Source: Flavobacteriales bacterium UBA7325 (GTDB lineage: Bacteria; Bacteroidota; Bacteroidia; Flavobacteriales_D; Crocinitomicaceae). Taken from it: DNA of 12,562 nt. The stretch lies in NCBI GenBank assembly GCA_002471375.1, contig DKPV01000081.1:1-12562 (forward strand), in the 5' to 3' direction. Every line of letters begins with the position of its first letter. The stretch's first letter is position 1. Position numbers and translations under genes: made by a program. Below the pieces are notes generated by a model. The model made no database searches. It worked only from the letters and a program-made list of their open reading frames with translations, and was not told the DNA's origin. This document shows, piece after piece, positions 7,026-12,562 of the stretch.

Positions 7026-8066
7026 ATGAAATTTGAAAACGACTTAATCATACGCGCTGCTCAAGGGGAAGTTATCGAGAGATACCCAGTTTGGTTGATG
7101 CGACAAGCAGGAAGAATTCTTCCTGAGTACAGAAAGGTACGAGCTTCTCTGTCAGGATTTAAAGAACTAGTGGAAACTCCAGAAAGTGCGGCGGAAGTAA
7201 CTGTTCAACCAGTTGATTTGTTGGGTGTGGATGCGGCCATAATCTTTTCGGACATCCTAGTGGTTCCAGAGGCCATGGGCTTGAGTTATGAACTGATAGA
7301 GAAAAAAGGTCCTTGGTTTGAGAATACGATCAAATCCATGGATGACCTGGAGAAATATGCGCAAACTAATTTCGATGTCGAGGATCGCTTGAGTTATGTG
7401 CTGGAGGCAATTAAAATTGCAAATAAGGAAATTGGTGGTCGTGTACCACTGATTGGTTTTGCAGGAGCTCCATGGACAATTTTCTGTTACATGATCGAAG
7501 GTCAGGGGTCGAAAACGTTCTCGAAAGCAAGAAATATTTTATATACAAATCCAACTTTGGCACACGAGTTGCTTACTCGTATAACGGATATCACAATTCA
7601 GTATTTGAAAGCACAGATAGAAGCAGGTGCGCACCTAGTGCAAGTATTTGATTCATGGGCTGGAATTCTCGGAAAAGAACAGTATGCTGAGTTTGGGCTA
7701 AGATACTTAGATCGGATTGCGAAAGCAATTAACCAAGTACCAGTTACTCTCTTTGCAAAAGGAGCGTACAATTCAGTAGCCGATTTGGCTGCGATGGACT
7801 GTCAAACGATCGGAGTAGATTGGAACATGCAGATGAAAGATATTCGAGAAGTGGTTGGAGAGAGCCGAACGCTTCAAGGAAATCTTGATCCATGTGCACT
7901 ATATTCGTCTCATTCCGAAGTGGAAGCGATGACAAATAATATGTTGGATTCCTTTAAAAGTAGGAGACATATTGTTAATTTAGGCCACGGAGTTTATCCG
8001 GATGTTGATCCAGAAAAAGTGAAAACATTTATTAAAACAGTTAAGAATTATGAAATTCAATACTAG
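7026..8066 (+). CDS. hemE: Uroporphyrinogen decarboxylase
   Basis: Decarboxylates the four acetate side chains of uroporphyrinogen III to give coproporphyrinogen III, in the protoporphyrin/haem pathway; cytoplasmic and cofactor-free. The 346 residues match the usual length. Signature residues are MRQAGR (25-30) with Arg26 and Arg30 for substrate carboxylates, FSDIL with Asp76 (equivalent to human Asp86, which binds the pyrrole NH groups), GFAGAPWT (144-151) with Tyr155 just after, QGNLDP further on, and NLGHGV with His321. All are intact. The start at 7026 is chosen because MKFENDLIIRAA fits the family N-terminus and the ATG follows a -7 element by 5 bases; a longer frame from TTG 6990 would cross that promoter. 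The last 17 bases overlap the start of the OmpA-like gene, suggesting cotranscription. No other hem gene is in view. Confidence 0.97.
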   Translation: MKFENDLIIRAAQGEVIERYPVWLMRQAGRILPEYRKVRASLSGFKELVETPESAAEVTVQPVDLLGVDAAIIFSDILVVPEAMGLSYELIEKKGPWFENTIKSMDDLEKYAQTNFDVEDRLSYVLEAIKIANKEIGGRVPLIGFAGAPWTIFCYMIEGQGSKTFSKARNILYTNPTLAHELLTRITDITIQYLKAQIEAGAHLVQVFDSWAGILGKEQYAEFGLRYLDRIAKAINQVPVTLFAKGAYNSVADLAAMDCQTIGVDWNMQMKDIREVVGESRTLQGNLDPCALYSSHSEVEAMTNNMLDSFKSRRHIVNLGHGVYPDVDPEKVKTFIKTVKNYEIQY

Positions 8067-9252
8067 AACAGTAGTACAATTTATTTCGGCAATGAGCTTT
8101 GTGTTCCTTGCTCCAACGTCATTTGCACAGGAGGGAGAAAACTTGGTTCCAAATGGAAGTTTTGAATCTATTGGAAAGAAGCCAAAACGTCTTGGTAAAA
8201 TTGAAAGTGCAACCGGATGGGTTTCACCAACAGGTGTTCGTGCGGATTTATTCGTTGAGACAAAGATTCCAGAGATTGGAGTACCTGATAATGCTTATGG
8301 TCAAGAAGACCCGCAAGAAGGAGATAATTACATTGGAGTTACTGGATTTTCATACGGAAATAAAGTTCCGAGATCATATGTTATGACGAAACTTGAGGCT
8401 CCTATGAAAAAGGGCATGAAGTATTGCGTTAAAATGTACGTGTCATTAGCGGAAGCTTCGAAGTATGCTTCTAACAATATGGGAGTTATGTTCTCTAAGA
8501 AGCAATTCGGAACAGAGTCTAAAGTTCCCATCATTGAGGATGCGAGTATCGTTCACCTGAATAACGATTATGAAACAATTTCAGCACGATACGATTGGAC
8601 TGAGATTTGTGGGACATATACCGCTAAAGGTGGAGAGAAATACATTACATTAGGAAATTTCGCTTCGAACGACGAAACCCGTTTTGAGAGAATGAAGAAA
8701 GATGCTAAAACGAAAGATATTAGAGTGAAGCAAGTAATATCTGCATATTACTACATTGACGATGTTTCCGTGCGTTTGCTAGATCAAGAGAAAGGTCAGA
8801 AATGTGATTGTCTTCAAGAAGATGCAGGCGACGCATATTCAACGTTGATTTATCAGAAGTCGTTCATCGTGACGGAGGAAATGACAGCAAAAGAAAAAGT
8901 TGATGATCGTGAGGTTTATTTCGCATTCGGTAAAAGCAAATTGTCAGCTGAGGGTAAATCTTCTTTGGACTTTATTGCTAAAATGCTAGAAGAAAACCCT
9001 AATAAGAAGTTACAAATCCTTGGGCATAATAATGCTGCAGAGGATGAGGTTGGAGCTGAGAAGTCGGTTTATGCAGATATGGATAACAATCGTATTGGAG
9101 TTGTAATGAAATATCTTATGGAGAAGGGGATTTCTGAATCTAGAATGGTGCCAACTAGAAAAGGTTCGAAAGAAACTCAAGAGCACGGTGAAATGGATGA
9201 TGACGAGACGAAACAAGCTAAGAATCGTCGCGTGACATTTGTTTTGCTTTAA
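8050..9252 (+). CDS. Exported OmpA-like protein with N-terminal jelly-roll-like domain
   Basis: Envelope protein of 400 residues. A signal peptide (MKFNTRTVVQFISAMSFVFL, then APTSFAQ) is followed by NLVPNGSFE (31-39), a common opening of galactose-binding/jelly-roll-like domains in Bacteroidota. That domain runs to about 243, ending in SAYYYIDDVSVRL. A Cys pair (KCDCL, 251-255) lies in the linker. The C-terminal OmpA-like domain (about 285-400) has VYFAFGKSKLSAEGKSSLDF, LQILGHNN (322-328) and NRRVTFVL (392-399). OmpA domains normally bind peptidoglycan through an Asp in GHTD and a later Arg. Here the motif is GHNN, so the Asp is Asn328, while Arg348 may be the partner Arg. Binding may therefore be altered. 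Start 8050 lies inside the hemE 3' end; a later ATG at 8092 would remove the charged signal-peptide N-region. No promoter-like TAnnTTTG is seen just upstream. A terminator follows. Confidence 0.88.
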   Translation: MKFNTRTVVQFISAMSFVFLAPTSFAQEGENLVPNGSFESIGKKPKRLGKIESATGWVSPTGVRADLFVETKIPEIGVPDNAYGQEDPQEGDNYIGVTGFSYGNKVPRSYVMTKLEAPMKKGMKYCVKMYVSLAEASKYASNNMGVMFSKKQFGTESKVPIIEDASIVHLNNDYETISARYDWTEICGTYTAKGGEKYITLGNFASNDETRFERMKKDAKTKDIRVKQVISAYYYIDDVSVRLLDQEKGQKCDCLQEDAGDAYSTLIYQKSFIVTEEMTAKEKVDDREVYFAFGKSKLSAEGKSSLDFIAKMLEENPNKKLQILGHNNAAEDEVGAEKSVYADMDNNRIGVVMKYLMEKGISESRMVPTRKGSKETQEHGEMDDDETKQAKNRRVTFVLL

Positions 9253-9270
9253 AATTGAAATAATACTACG

Positions 9271-9300
9271 AAAGCCTCGGATTTTATTCGGGGCTTTTTT
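9271..9300 (+). terminator. Intrinsic terminator of the hemE-ompA unit
   Basis: AAAGCCTCGGA (9271-9281) pairs with TTCGGGGCTTT (9287-9297, two G-U pairs) around a 5-base loop, followed by T6 at 9295-9300. It lies 19 bases after the OmpA-like stop and right before the pseudouridine synthase gene. Confidence 0.85.
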
Positions 9301-9313
9301 ATGCAACTGATTT

Positions 9314-10210
9314 TTGATTGTCCTAGAGCAACATACCGTTGAAAGTGTTTTCGAAATGATCCGGTTTGTGGATTATGCCATTGGGCTTTTCCCGCAAGTG
9401 ACTACAAAGAGTGCTGTTAAAAAAGCGATTAAACGTGGAGAGTTTTATCATAATGATTCTCGCGCCCTATCCGGTGCATGGGTCCAACCGGGAGACAAGA
9501 TAGTGCTTGTTGATACAGAAAAATACATCCCACAGGCTTTTCCATTGGAAATCCCATTGGTTTATGAAGACGAGTTTATTGCGTTAGTGAATAAGCCATC
9601 TGGATTGATTGTAAGTGGGAACCAACATCGGACATTAGTTAATTGTCTAGTTGATCAATTGGGCGTTTCAAGTGAACTAGATGCATTTAAGTGGGGTAAG
9701 CCGGTTCATCGGCTGGATTATGCGACATCAGGTCTTGTGGTAATCGCAAAGACGGCTAGCGCGCACGATGCTTTGGGACGAATGTTTTCTAACCGGTTAG
9801 TAAAGAAAGGGTATCTGGCAATCGTGCAAGGTGAGGTTTCTTCTCAGTTCATTGATAAGCCAATTGAGGGTAAACCTGCTCAGTCCAAATTAGTTTTTGA
9901 ACGGAGTGTTCCGTCATTAAGAAATGGTATGCTTTCTTTAGTGCGATTGCTTCCATCAACAGGACGTACACACCAGCTTAGAATACACTGTGCTCATCTA
10001 GGAAACCCAATCGTTGGAGATAAGATTTACGGCGTTGAAGGAGAAGTGATGACACATAAGGGGTTGTTTTTATTCGCTCAAAAATTAGAGTTTGATCACC
10101 CTGTCTCCGGTAATAAATTGACTTTCTCTCTAGAAGATCCGAATAAGTTTCGTGCACTTTTAAAACAAGAAGAAAGAAGGTGGGTGAGCAAAAACGAATC
10201 GAATCTTTAG
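9314..10210 (+). CDS. RluA-family RNA pseudouridine synthase, probable TTG start
   Basis: Isomerises uridine to pseudouridine in RNA; the target (rRNA or tRNA position) cannot be told. With TTG 9314 as start it has 298 residues: an S4-like RNA-binding region (about 18-68, with AVKKAIKRGEF and WVQPGDKIVLVD), then the catalytic domain with VYEDEFIALVNKPSG (83-97), VHRLDYATSG (131-140) whose Asp135 is the catalytic Asp, and STGRTHQLRIH (215-225). All family motifs are intact. The start is unusual: an in-frame stop (9308-9310) closes the frame upstream and the first in-frame ATG is 9356. TTG 9314 keeps the IVLEQHTV strand that I believe Bacteroidota relatives have. No clear promoter is visible after the preceding terminator; GATTTTTG at 9309-9316 and TACCGTTG at 9334-9341 each miss the -7 consensus by one base. 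Its stop overlaps the stop of the convergent lipoprotein gene. Confidence 0.9.
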   Translation: MIVLEQHTVESVFEMIRFVDYAIGLFPQVTTKSAVKKAIKRGEFYHNDSRALSGAWVQPGDKIVLVDTEKYIPQAFPLEIPLVYEDEFIALVNKPSGLIVSGNQHRTLVNCLVDQLGVSSELDAFKWGKPVHRLDYATSGLVVIAKTASAHDALGRMFSNRLVKKGYLAIVQGEVSSQFIDKPIEGKPAQSKLVFERSVPSLRNGMLSLVRLLPSTGRTHQLRIHCAHLGNPIVGDKIYGVEGEVMTHKGLFLFAQKLEFDHPVSGNKLTFSLEDPNKFRALLKQEERRWVSKNESNL

Positions 10211-11052
10211 AAGGCGAGGCCCTTCTCAATTTTACCAAGTTTATTTGTAAAGTGTGCGCGCATTCCGCGATAATAAGAGCAATCTTCTTTTTCAATTACT
10301 GAAAGAGAGTCTCCTTCAAAAACGAACCCTAGAATACAACCGGATTGAGGAGCAACAAATTCAGCTGAATCAGCAGTACTCATAGATCCTATTCCATCAA
10401 TAGAACCAGTATGTCCATTTCCACCTATGATGGAATAATGGAAGGAGAAATGGCGAGCGTCAATTTTACTTATCATGAGTTCATCAACTACAAATTCCCT
10501 ATTCGATTCATTGCTTACGCCTGAGTATATCTGTACCTCATGCCGATTGTCATATTTAAGGAATTCAACATTTAGTCGATCTTTATCATCATCGCCTGAT
10601 GAAAGCTTGGTTGCTTTGAAAGGTTCTGGCTCACTTTCTTCTGATTTGGACCATGTTCCGTCAAGATTATCCTTGTCATCAATAATACAGCGTATTTGTC
10701 CGGTCGTCTTGCCACGATAAGTTTCAATCAAGTTAAACTCTTTGGTTAAGCTATCAAATGTACCTTCAAGTGATAAGAAATTTTGGTGGCGAGCATAAAA
10801 ATACCTTCCAGTAACCTCGTTCTCTACGATCCCGATTTCTATTACGACTTGTTGCTCATAGGTTCCAATCCTACCTTGGTAAACGCTCCATTCGTGATCG
10901 TCGTTAATATCCTCAATGTCCGTAGACTCATCAACGATATCACTGGCAATTTCTCCACGCATCGATTCTATTTCAGGCTCCGCTACCTGTTCATTTTGAC
11001 AAGAGAAAAGTCCTAAGAGAATAAAAAAATAGTATGCATTTATTTTTACCAT
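10207..11052 (-). CDS. Hypothetical two-part lipoprotein
   Basis: Unrecognised 281-residue lipoprotein. The signal peptide ends in the lipobox LFSC (15-18), so Cys18 should be lipidated; an acidic linker (to about 52) follows. The first part, from WSVYQGRIGTYEQQVVIEI to about residue 148, has the pattern G.IG.Y...I-(x)-G.YFY-(x)-L.G.FD-(x)-TG-(x)-GTWS that I associate with small repeated beta modules in Bacteroidota and proteobacterial lipoproteins. The second part, after an acidic SSGDDDKDRL spacer, ends with a Cys pair in SGCILGFVFEGDSLSVIEKED and CSYYRGMRAHF, probably a disulfide. No catalytic motif is seen. The start at 11052 is supported by the signal peptide and by TAGCTTTG 8 bases upstream. 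It converges on the pseudouridine synthase gene, with stops overlapping by four bases. Function unknown. Confidence 0.8.
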   Translation of the reverse strand: MVKINAYYFFILLGLFSCQNEQVAEPEIESMRGEIASDIVDESTDIEDINDDHEWSVYQGRIGTYEQQVVIEIGIVENEVTGRYFYARHQNFLSLEGTFDSLTKEFNLIETYRGKTTGQIRCIIDDKDNLDGTWSKSEESEPEPFKATKLSSGDDDKDRLNVEFLKYDNRHEVQIYSGVSNESNREFVVDELMISKIDARHFSFHYSIIGGNGHTGSIDGIGSMSTADSAEFVAPQSGCILGFVFEGDSLSVIEKEDCSYYRGMRAHFTNKLGKIEKGLAF

Positions 11053-11060
11053 TGCTCCTA

Positions 11061-11096
11061 CAAAGCTAGTTCATTTTAAGTTGATTGTCTATCAAA
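11061..11096 (-). promoter_or_regulatory. Promoter of the two-part lipoprotein gene
   Basis: Minus strand: TTTG (11096-11093), a rather long 24-base spacer and a perfect TAGCTTTG (11068-11061), then 8 bases (TAGGAGCA) to the ATG at 11052. The AGGAG in that leader resembles a Shine-Dalgarno but is only two bases from the ATG, so it is unlikely to act as one. Confidence 0.5.
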
Positions 11097-11187
11097 TATC
11101 CTAAATGTTCTTTAGAGAAGGCTTCAATATCTTATTTTTCGGAAAGGAAGCTTTACAAAGTTGTTAAATTTTGAGTGTAAGCTTTTT

Positions 11188-11221
11188 TTTGGCAAGGCAT
11201 TTGTAAAGAATGTTATCTTTG
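11188..11221 (+). promoter_or_regulatory. Promoter of the outer-membrane beta-barrel gene
   Basis: TTTG at 11188-11191, a 22-base spacer and a perfect TATCTTTG at 11214-11221. Unlike the other promoters here it lies 26 bases before its ATG (11248), leaving an A/T-rich leader of about 20 bases without a Shine-Dalgarno. A sigma-54-like TTGGCAAG-N4-TTGT (11189-11204) overlaps it. The remaining part of the 195-base intergenic gap (11053-11247) holds only the divergent lipoprotein promoter and a loose AAGCTT inverted repeat. Confidence 0.6.
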
Positions 11222-11247
11222 AGCACTAACTTATTAAAATAACTATC

Positions 11248-11889
11248 ATGAGAAAATTAACACTAGCAGTAATAATGGGGGCATTTATGATGTCAGCTAA
11301 TACTGCTTCAGCACAAGCGATGAGCGAGGGGAATGTAGCTATCGATCTTTATTATGGATTTCCTAACTTGTATACAAGCGTTCTAAGAAATGCTTGGGCA
11401 AATTCTGGATCGGAAGAAAACGTTAAAGTTGGGGGTATTGGACCTCTAGGATTGCGTGTGGAATATATGCTTGCAGATAAAGTTGGTCTTGGTGCTGATT
11501 TTGGATTTAATAATTCATCTGTAACATATGATTATGAATCATCAGTATGGAATGCTGCGACATCAACGTACGATCCAATAACTTACACGGATGAAATTAA
11601 AACTACAAAAATTGGTTTTATGGTTGTGTTCAACTACCATTTCATTGATAATGACAACCTAGATTTCTTCGGAACTGTAGGCGCTGGTTACAAGAACAGA
11701 TCATTCAAGTATTCATCAACTAATCCATCGTTTGACGATTCTGGATCAGGAAGTACTACTTTGATTCCTATAGCAGCAAGAGTTGGACTTGGAATGCGTT
11801 ATTTCTTCACTGACAACATCGGGATTAACCTAGGTGTAGGATTTGGTCAAGGTGGTATCGCTAACGGTGGTCTATCTGTGAAGTTCTAA
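11248..11889 (+). CDS. Small outer-membrane beta-barrel protein
   Basis: Porin-like envelope protein of 213 residues. A signal peptide (MRKLTLAVIMGAFMMSANTA, then SAQA) is followed by amphipathic strands with the alternating pattern of an 8-stranded outer-membrane barrel: VAIDLYYGF, LGLRVEYMLADKVGLGADFGF, TKIGFMVVFNYHFI, LDFFGTVGAGYKNRSF, IPIAARVGLGMRYFFTDNIGINLGVGFG. It ends in LSVKF with the terminal Phe needed for BAM-mediated insertion. Loops are rich in Ser, Thr and Asn, notably around residues 90-115 and 155-172. It resembles the broad OMP beta-barrel class; a specific function or ligand cannot be assigned. It is a single gene with its own promoter and terminator, and its longer leader sets it apart from the probably leaderless genes nearby, which would fit high expression, though that is inference. 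Confidence 0.88.
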   Translation: MRKLTLAVIMGAFMMSANTASAQAMSEGNVAIDLYYGFPNLYTSVLRNAWANSGSEENVKVGGIGPLGLRVEYMLADKVGLGADFGFNNSSVTYDYESSVWNAATSTYDPITYTDEIKTTKIGFMVVFNYHFIDNDNLDFFGTVGAGYKNRSFKYSSTNPSFDDSGSGSTTLIPIAARVGLGMRYFFTDNIGINLGVGFGQGGIANGGLSVKF

Positions 11890-11911
11890 GAGAACATAAA
11901 CACATTATACT

Positions 11912-11944
11912 AAAAGAGACGAACACTAGTTCGTCTCTTTTTTT
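11912..11944. terminator. Bidirectional terminator between the beta-barrel gene and dapD
   Basis: Thirteen-base perfect stem AAAAGAGACGAAC (11912-11924) / GTTCGTCTCTTTT (11929-11941) with a 4-base loop, then T to 11944. The A-run on the left gives a U-tract for the minus-strand dapD transcript (stop at 11969) as well. Confidence 0.9.
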
Positions 11945-11968
11945 GTTCAACAATATTTTGTAATGAAT

Positions 11969-12562
11969 TTAAACCGCAACACTGTGCTCGCGTAATGCAT
12001 CGTTGAGTGATGTCTTCAAATCAGTAGATGCTTTTCGTTGTCCAATAATCAGTGCACATGGCACTTGAAAATCTCCAGCTGAAAAGTTCTTTGTGTATGA
12101 GCCTGGTATAACTACACTTCTTTCCGGAACGTATCCTCTAATTTCCTTCGGTTCGTCACCTGTAACATCAATTATCTTAGTCGATTTCGTTAAAACTACA
12201 TTGGCACCTAATACAGCTTCTTTTCCAACGCGAACACCTTCTACAACGATACATCGAGATCCTATAAAGGCTCCATCTTCTATGATTACCGGTGCTGCTT
12301 GGAGTGGTTCTAATACTCCGCCAATTCCAACACCTCCACTCAAATGCACATCTTTACCAATTTGCGCACAAGAACCAACAGTTGCCCATGTGTCAACCAT
12401 AGTTCCAGAATCTACGTATGCGCCAATGTTGATGTATGAGGGCATCATGATCACTCCGGGAGCTACAAAAGCACCGTATCTAGCAACTGCATGTGGCACA
12501 ACACGAACACCTAATTCCTTATAGTTCGTCTTAAGTGCCATTTTATCATGAAACTCAAATGG
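11969..12562 (-). CDS. dapD: Tetrahydrodipicolinate N-succinyltransferase, 5' partial
   Basis: Transfers succinyl from succinyl-CoA to tetrahydrodipicolinate in the succinylase branch of the diaminopimelate/lysine pathway; cytoplasmic trimer. The C-terminal 197 residues are visible. The frame continues without a stop through 12562 (adding PFEFHDK before Met at 12541), and the enzyme is normally about 270 residues, so Met12541 is internal and roughly 75 residues lie beyond the edge. The left-handed beta-helix core shows hexapeptide repeats: YINIGAYVDSGTMVDTWATV, GSCAQIGKDVHLSGGVGIGG, VLEPLQAAPVIIEDGAFIGS, then EGVRVGKEAVLGANVVLT. The C-terminal part carries PGSYTKNF and VPCALIIGQR. The sequence is strongly conserved and looks functional. 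It ends 25 bases from a bidirectional terminator; neighbours upstream are not visible. Confidence 0.97.
   Translation of the reverse strand, partial: PFEFHDKMALKTNYKELGVRVVPHAVARYGAFVAPGVIMMPSYINIGAYVDSGTMVDTWATVGSCAQIGKDVHLSGGVGIGGVLEPLQAAPVIIEDGAFIGSRCIVVEGVRVGKEAVLGANVVLTKSTKIIDVTGDEPKEIRGYVPERSVVIPGSYTKNFSAGDFQVPCALIIGQRKASTDLKTSLNDALREHSVAV

Noticed and set aside
11148..11190. Imperfect inverted repeat (AAGCTTTAC / GTAAGCTT) followed by T8 upstream of the beta-barrel gene, as a terminator or attenuator
   Set aside because: A 20-base loop and a bulge make it weak, and it lies upstream of the promoter, where no plus-strand transcript is expected. The T-run is more likely part of the promoter region.
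12093..12524. Long open frame on the plus strand, opposite dapD
   Set aside because: It is antisense to a clearly conserved DapD reading frame, has no promoter-like element at its start, and its translation shows no recognisable domain.
1..12562. A new defence, mobile or biosynthetic system
   Set aside because: Every gene but the two lipoproteins belongs to a familiar housekeeping or envelope family; no integrase, transposase, toxin, nuclease or repeat array is visible.

Overview
The window looks like an ordinary chromosomal stretch from a Bacteroidota bacterium, most likely order Flavobacteriales. The evidence is a fused alpha-beta E1 subunit of a 2-oxoacid dehydrogenase, a TonB-dependent receptor with an N-terminal carboxypeptidase-like domain, a DapD of Bacteroidota type, no clear Shine-Dalgarno sites, and repeated matches to the Bacteroidota -7 promoter element TAnnTTTG just ahead of start codons. 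The DNA is AT-rich and densely coded. The longest stretch without a gene is 195 bases (11053-11247). I see no mobile element, CRISPR array, tRNA or rRNA.

Layout from left to right. The 3' part of a fused E1 gene (plus) ends at a bidirectional terminator shared with a LolA-family gene (minus). Behind LolA on the same strand lies a small alpha/beta-hydrolase esterase. A divergent promoter region of 84 bases separates the esterase from a TonB-dependent receptor (plus). The receptor converges on a lipoprotein gene (minus), which is divergent from ung (uracil-DNA glycosylase, plus). Next comes hemE (uroporphyrinogen decarboxylase, plus), overlapped at its 3' end by an OmpA-like protein gene, then a strong terminator. 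After that lie an RluA-family pseudouridine synthase (plus), a convergent second lipoprotein (minus) whose stop codon overlaps that of the synthase, a small outer-membrane beta-barrel protein (plus), another bidirectional terminator, and the 3' part of dapD (minus), which runs off the right edge.

Most genes are single transcription units mixing housekeeping metabolism (branched-chain 2-oxoacid oxidation, haem synthesis, lysine/DAP synthesis, DNA repair, RNA modification) with envelope proteins (receptor, LolA, two lipoproteins, OmpA-like, beta-barrel). No multi-gene novel system stands out. The most striking signal is regulatory. Six genes have a perfect TAnnTTTG 4-8 bases before the ATG (three of them exactly 5 bases), which predicts leaderless or nearly leaderless mRNAs and also fixes the start codons of hemE, ung and the receptor. 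A second, weaker signal is a T-run followed by TTGGCA upstream of three envelope genes, in two cases with sigma-54-like spacing.
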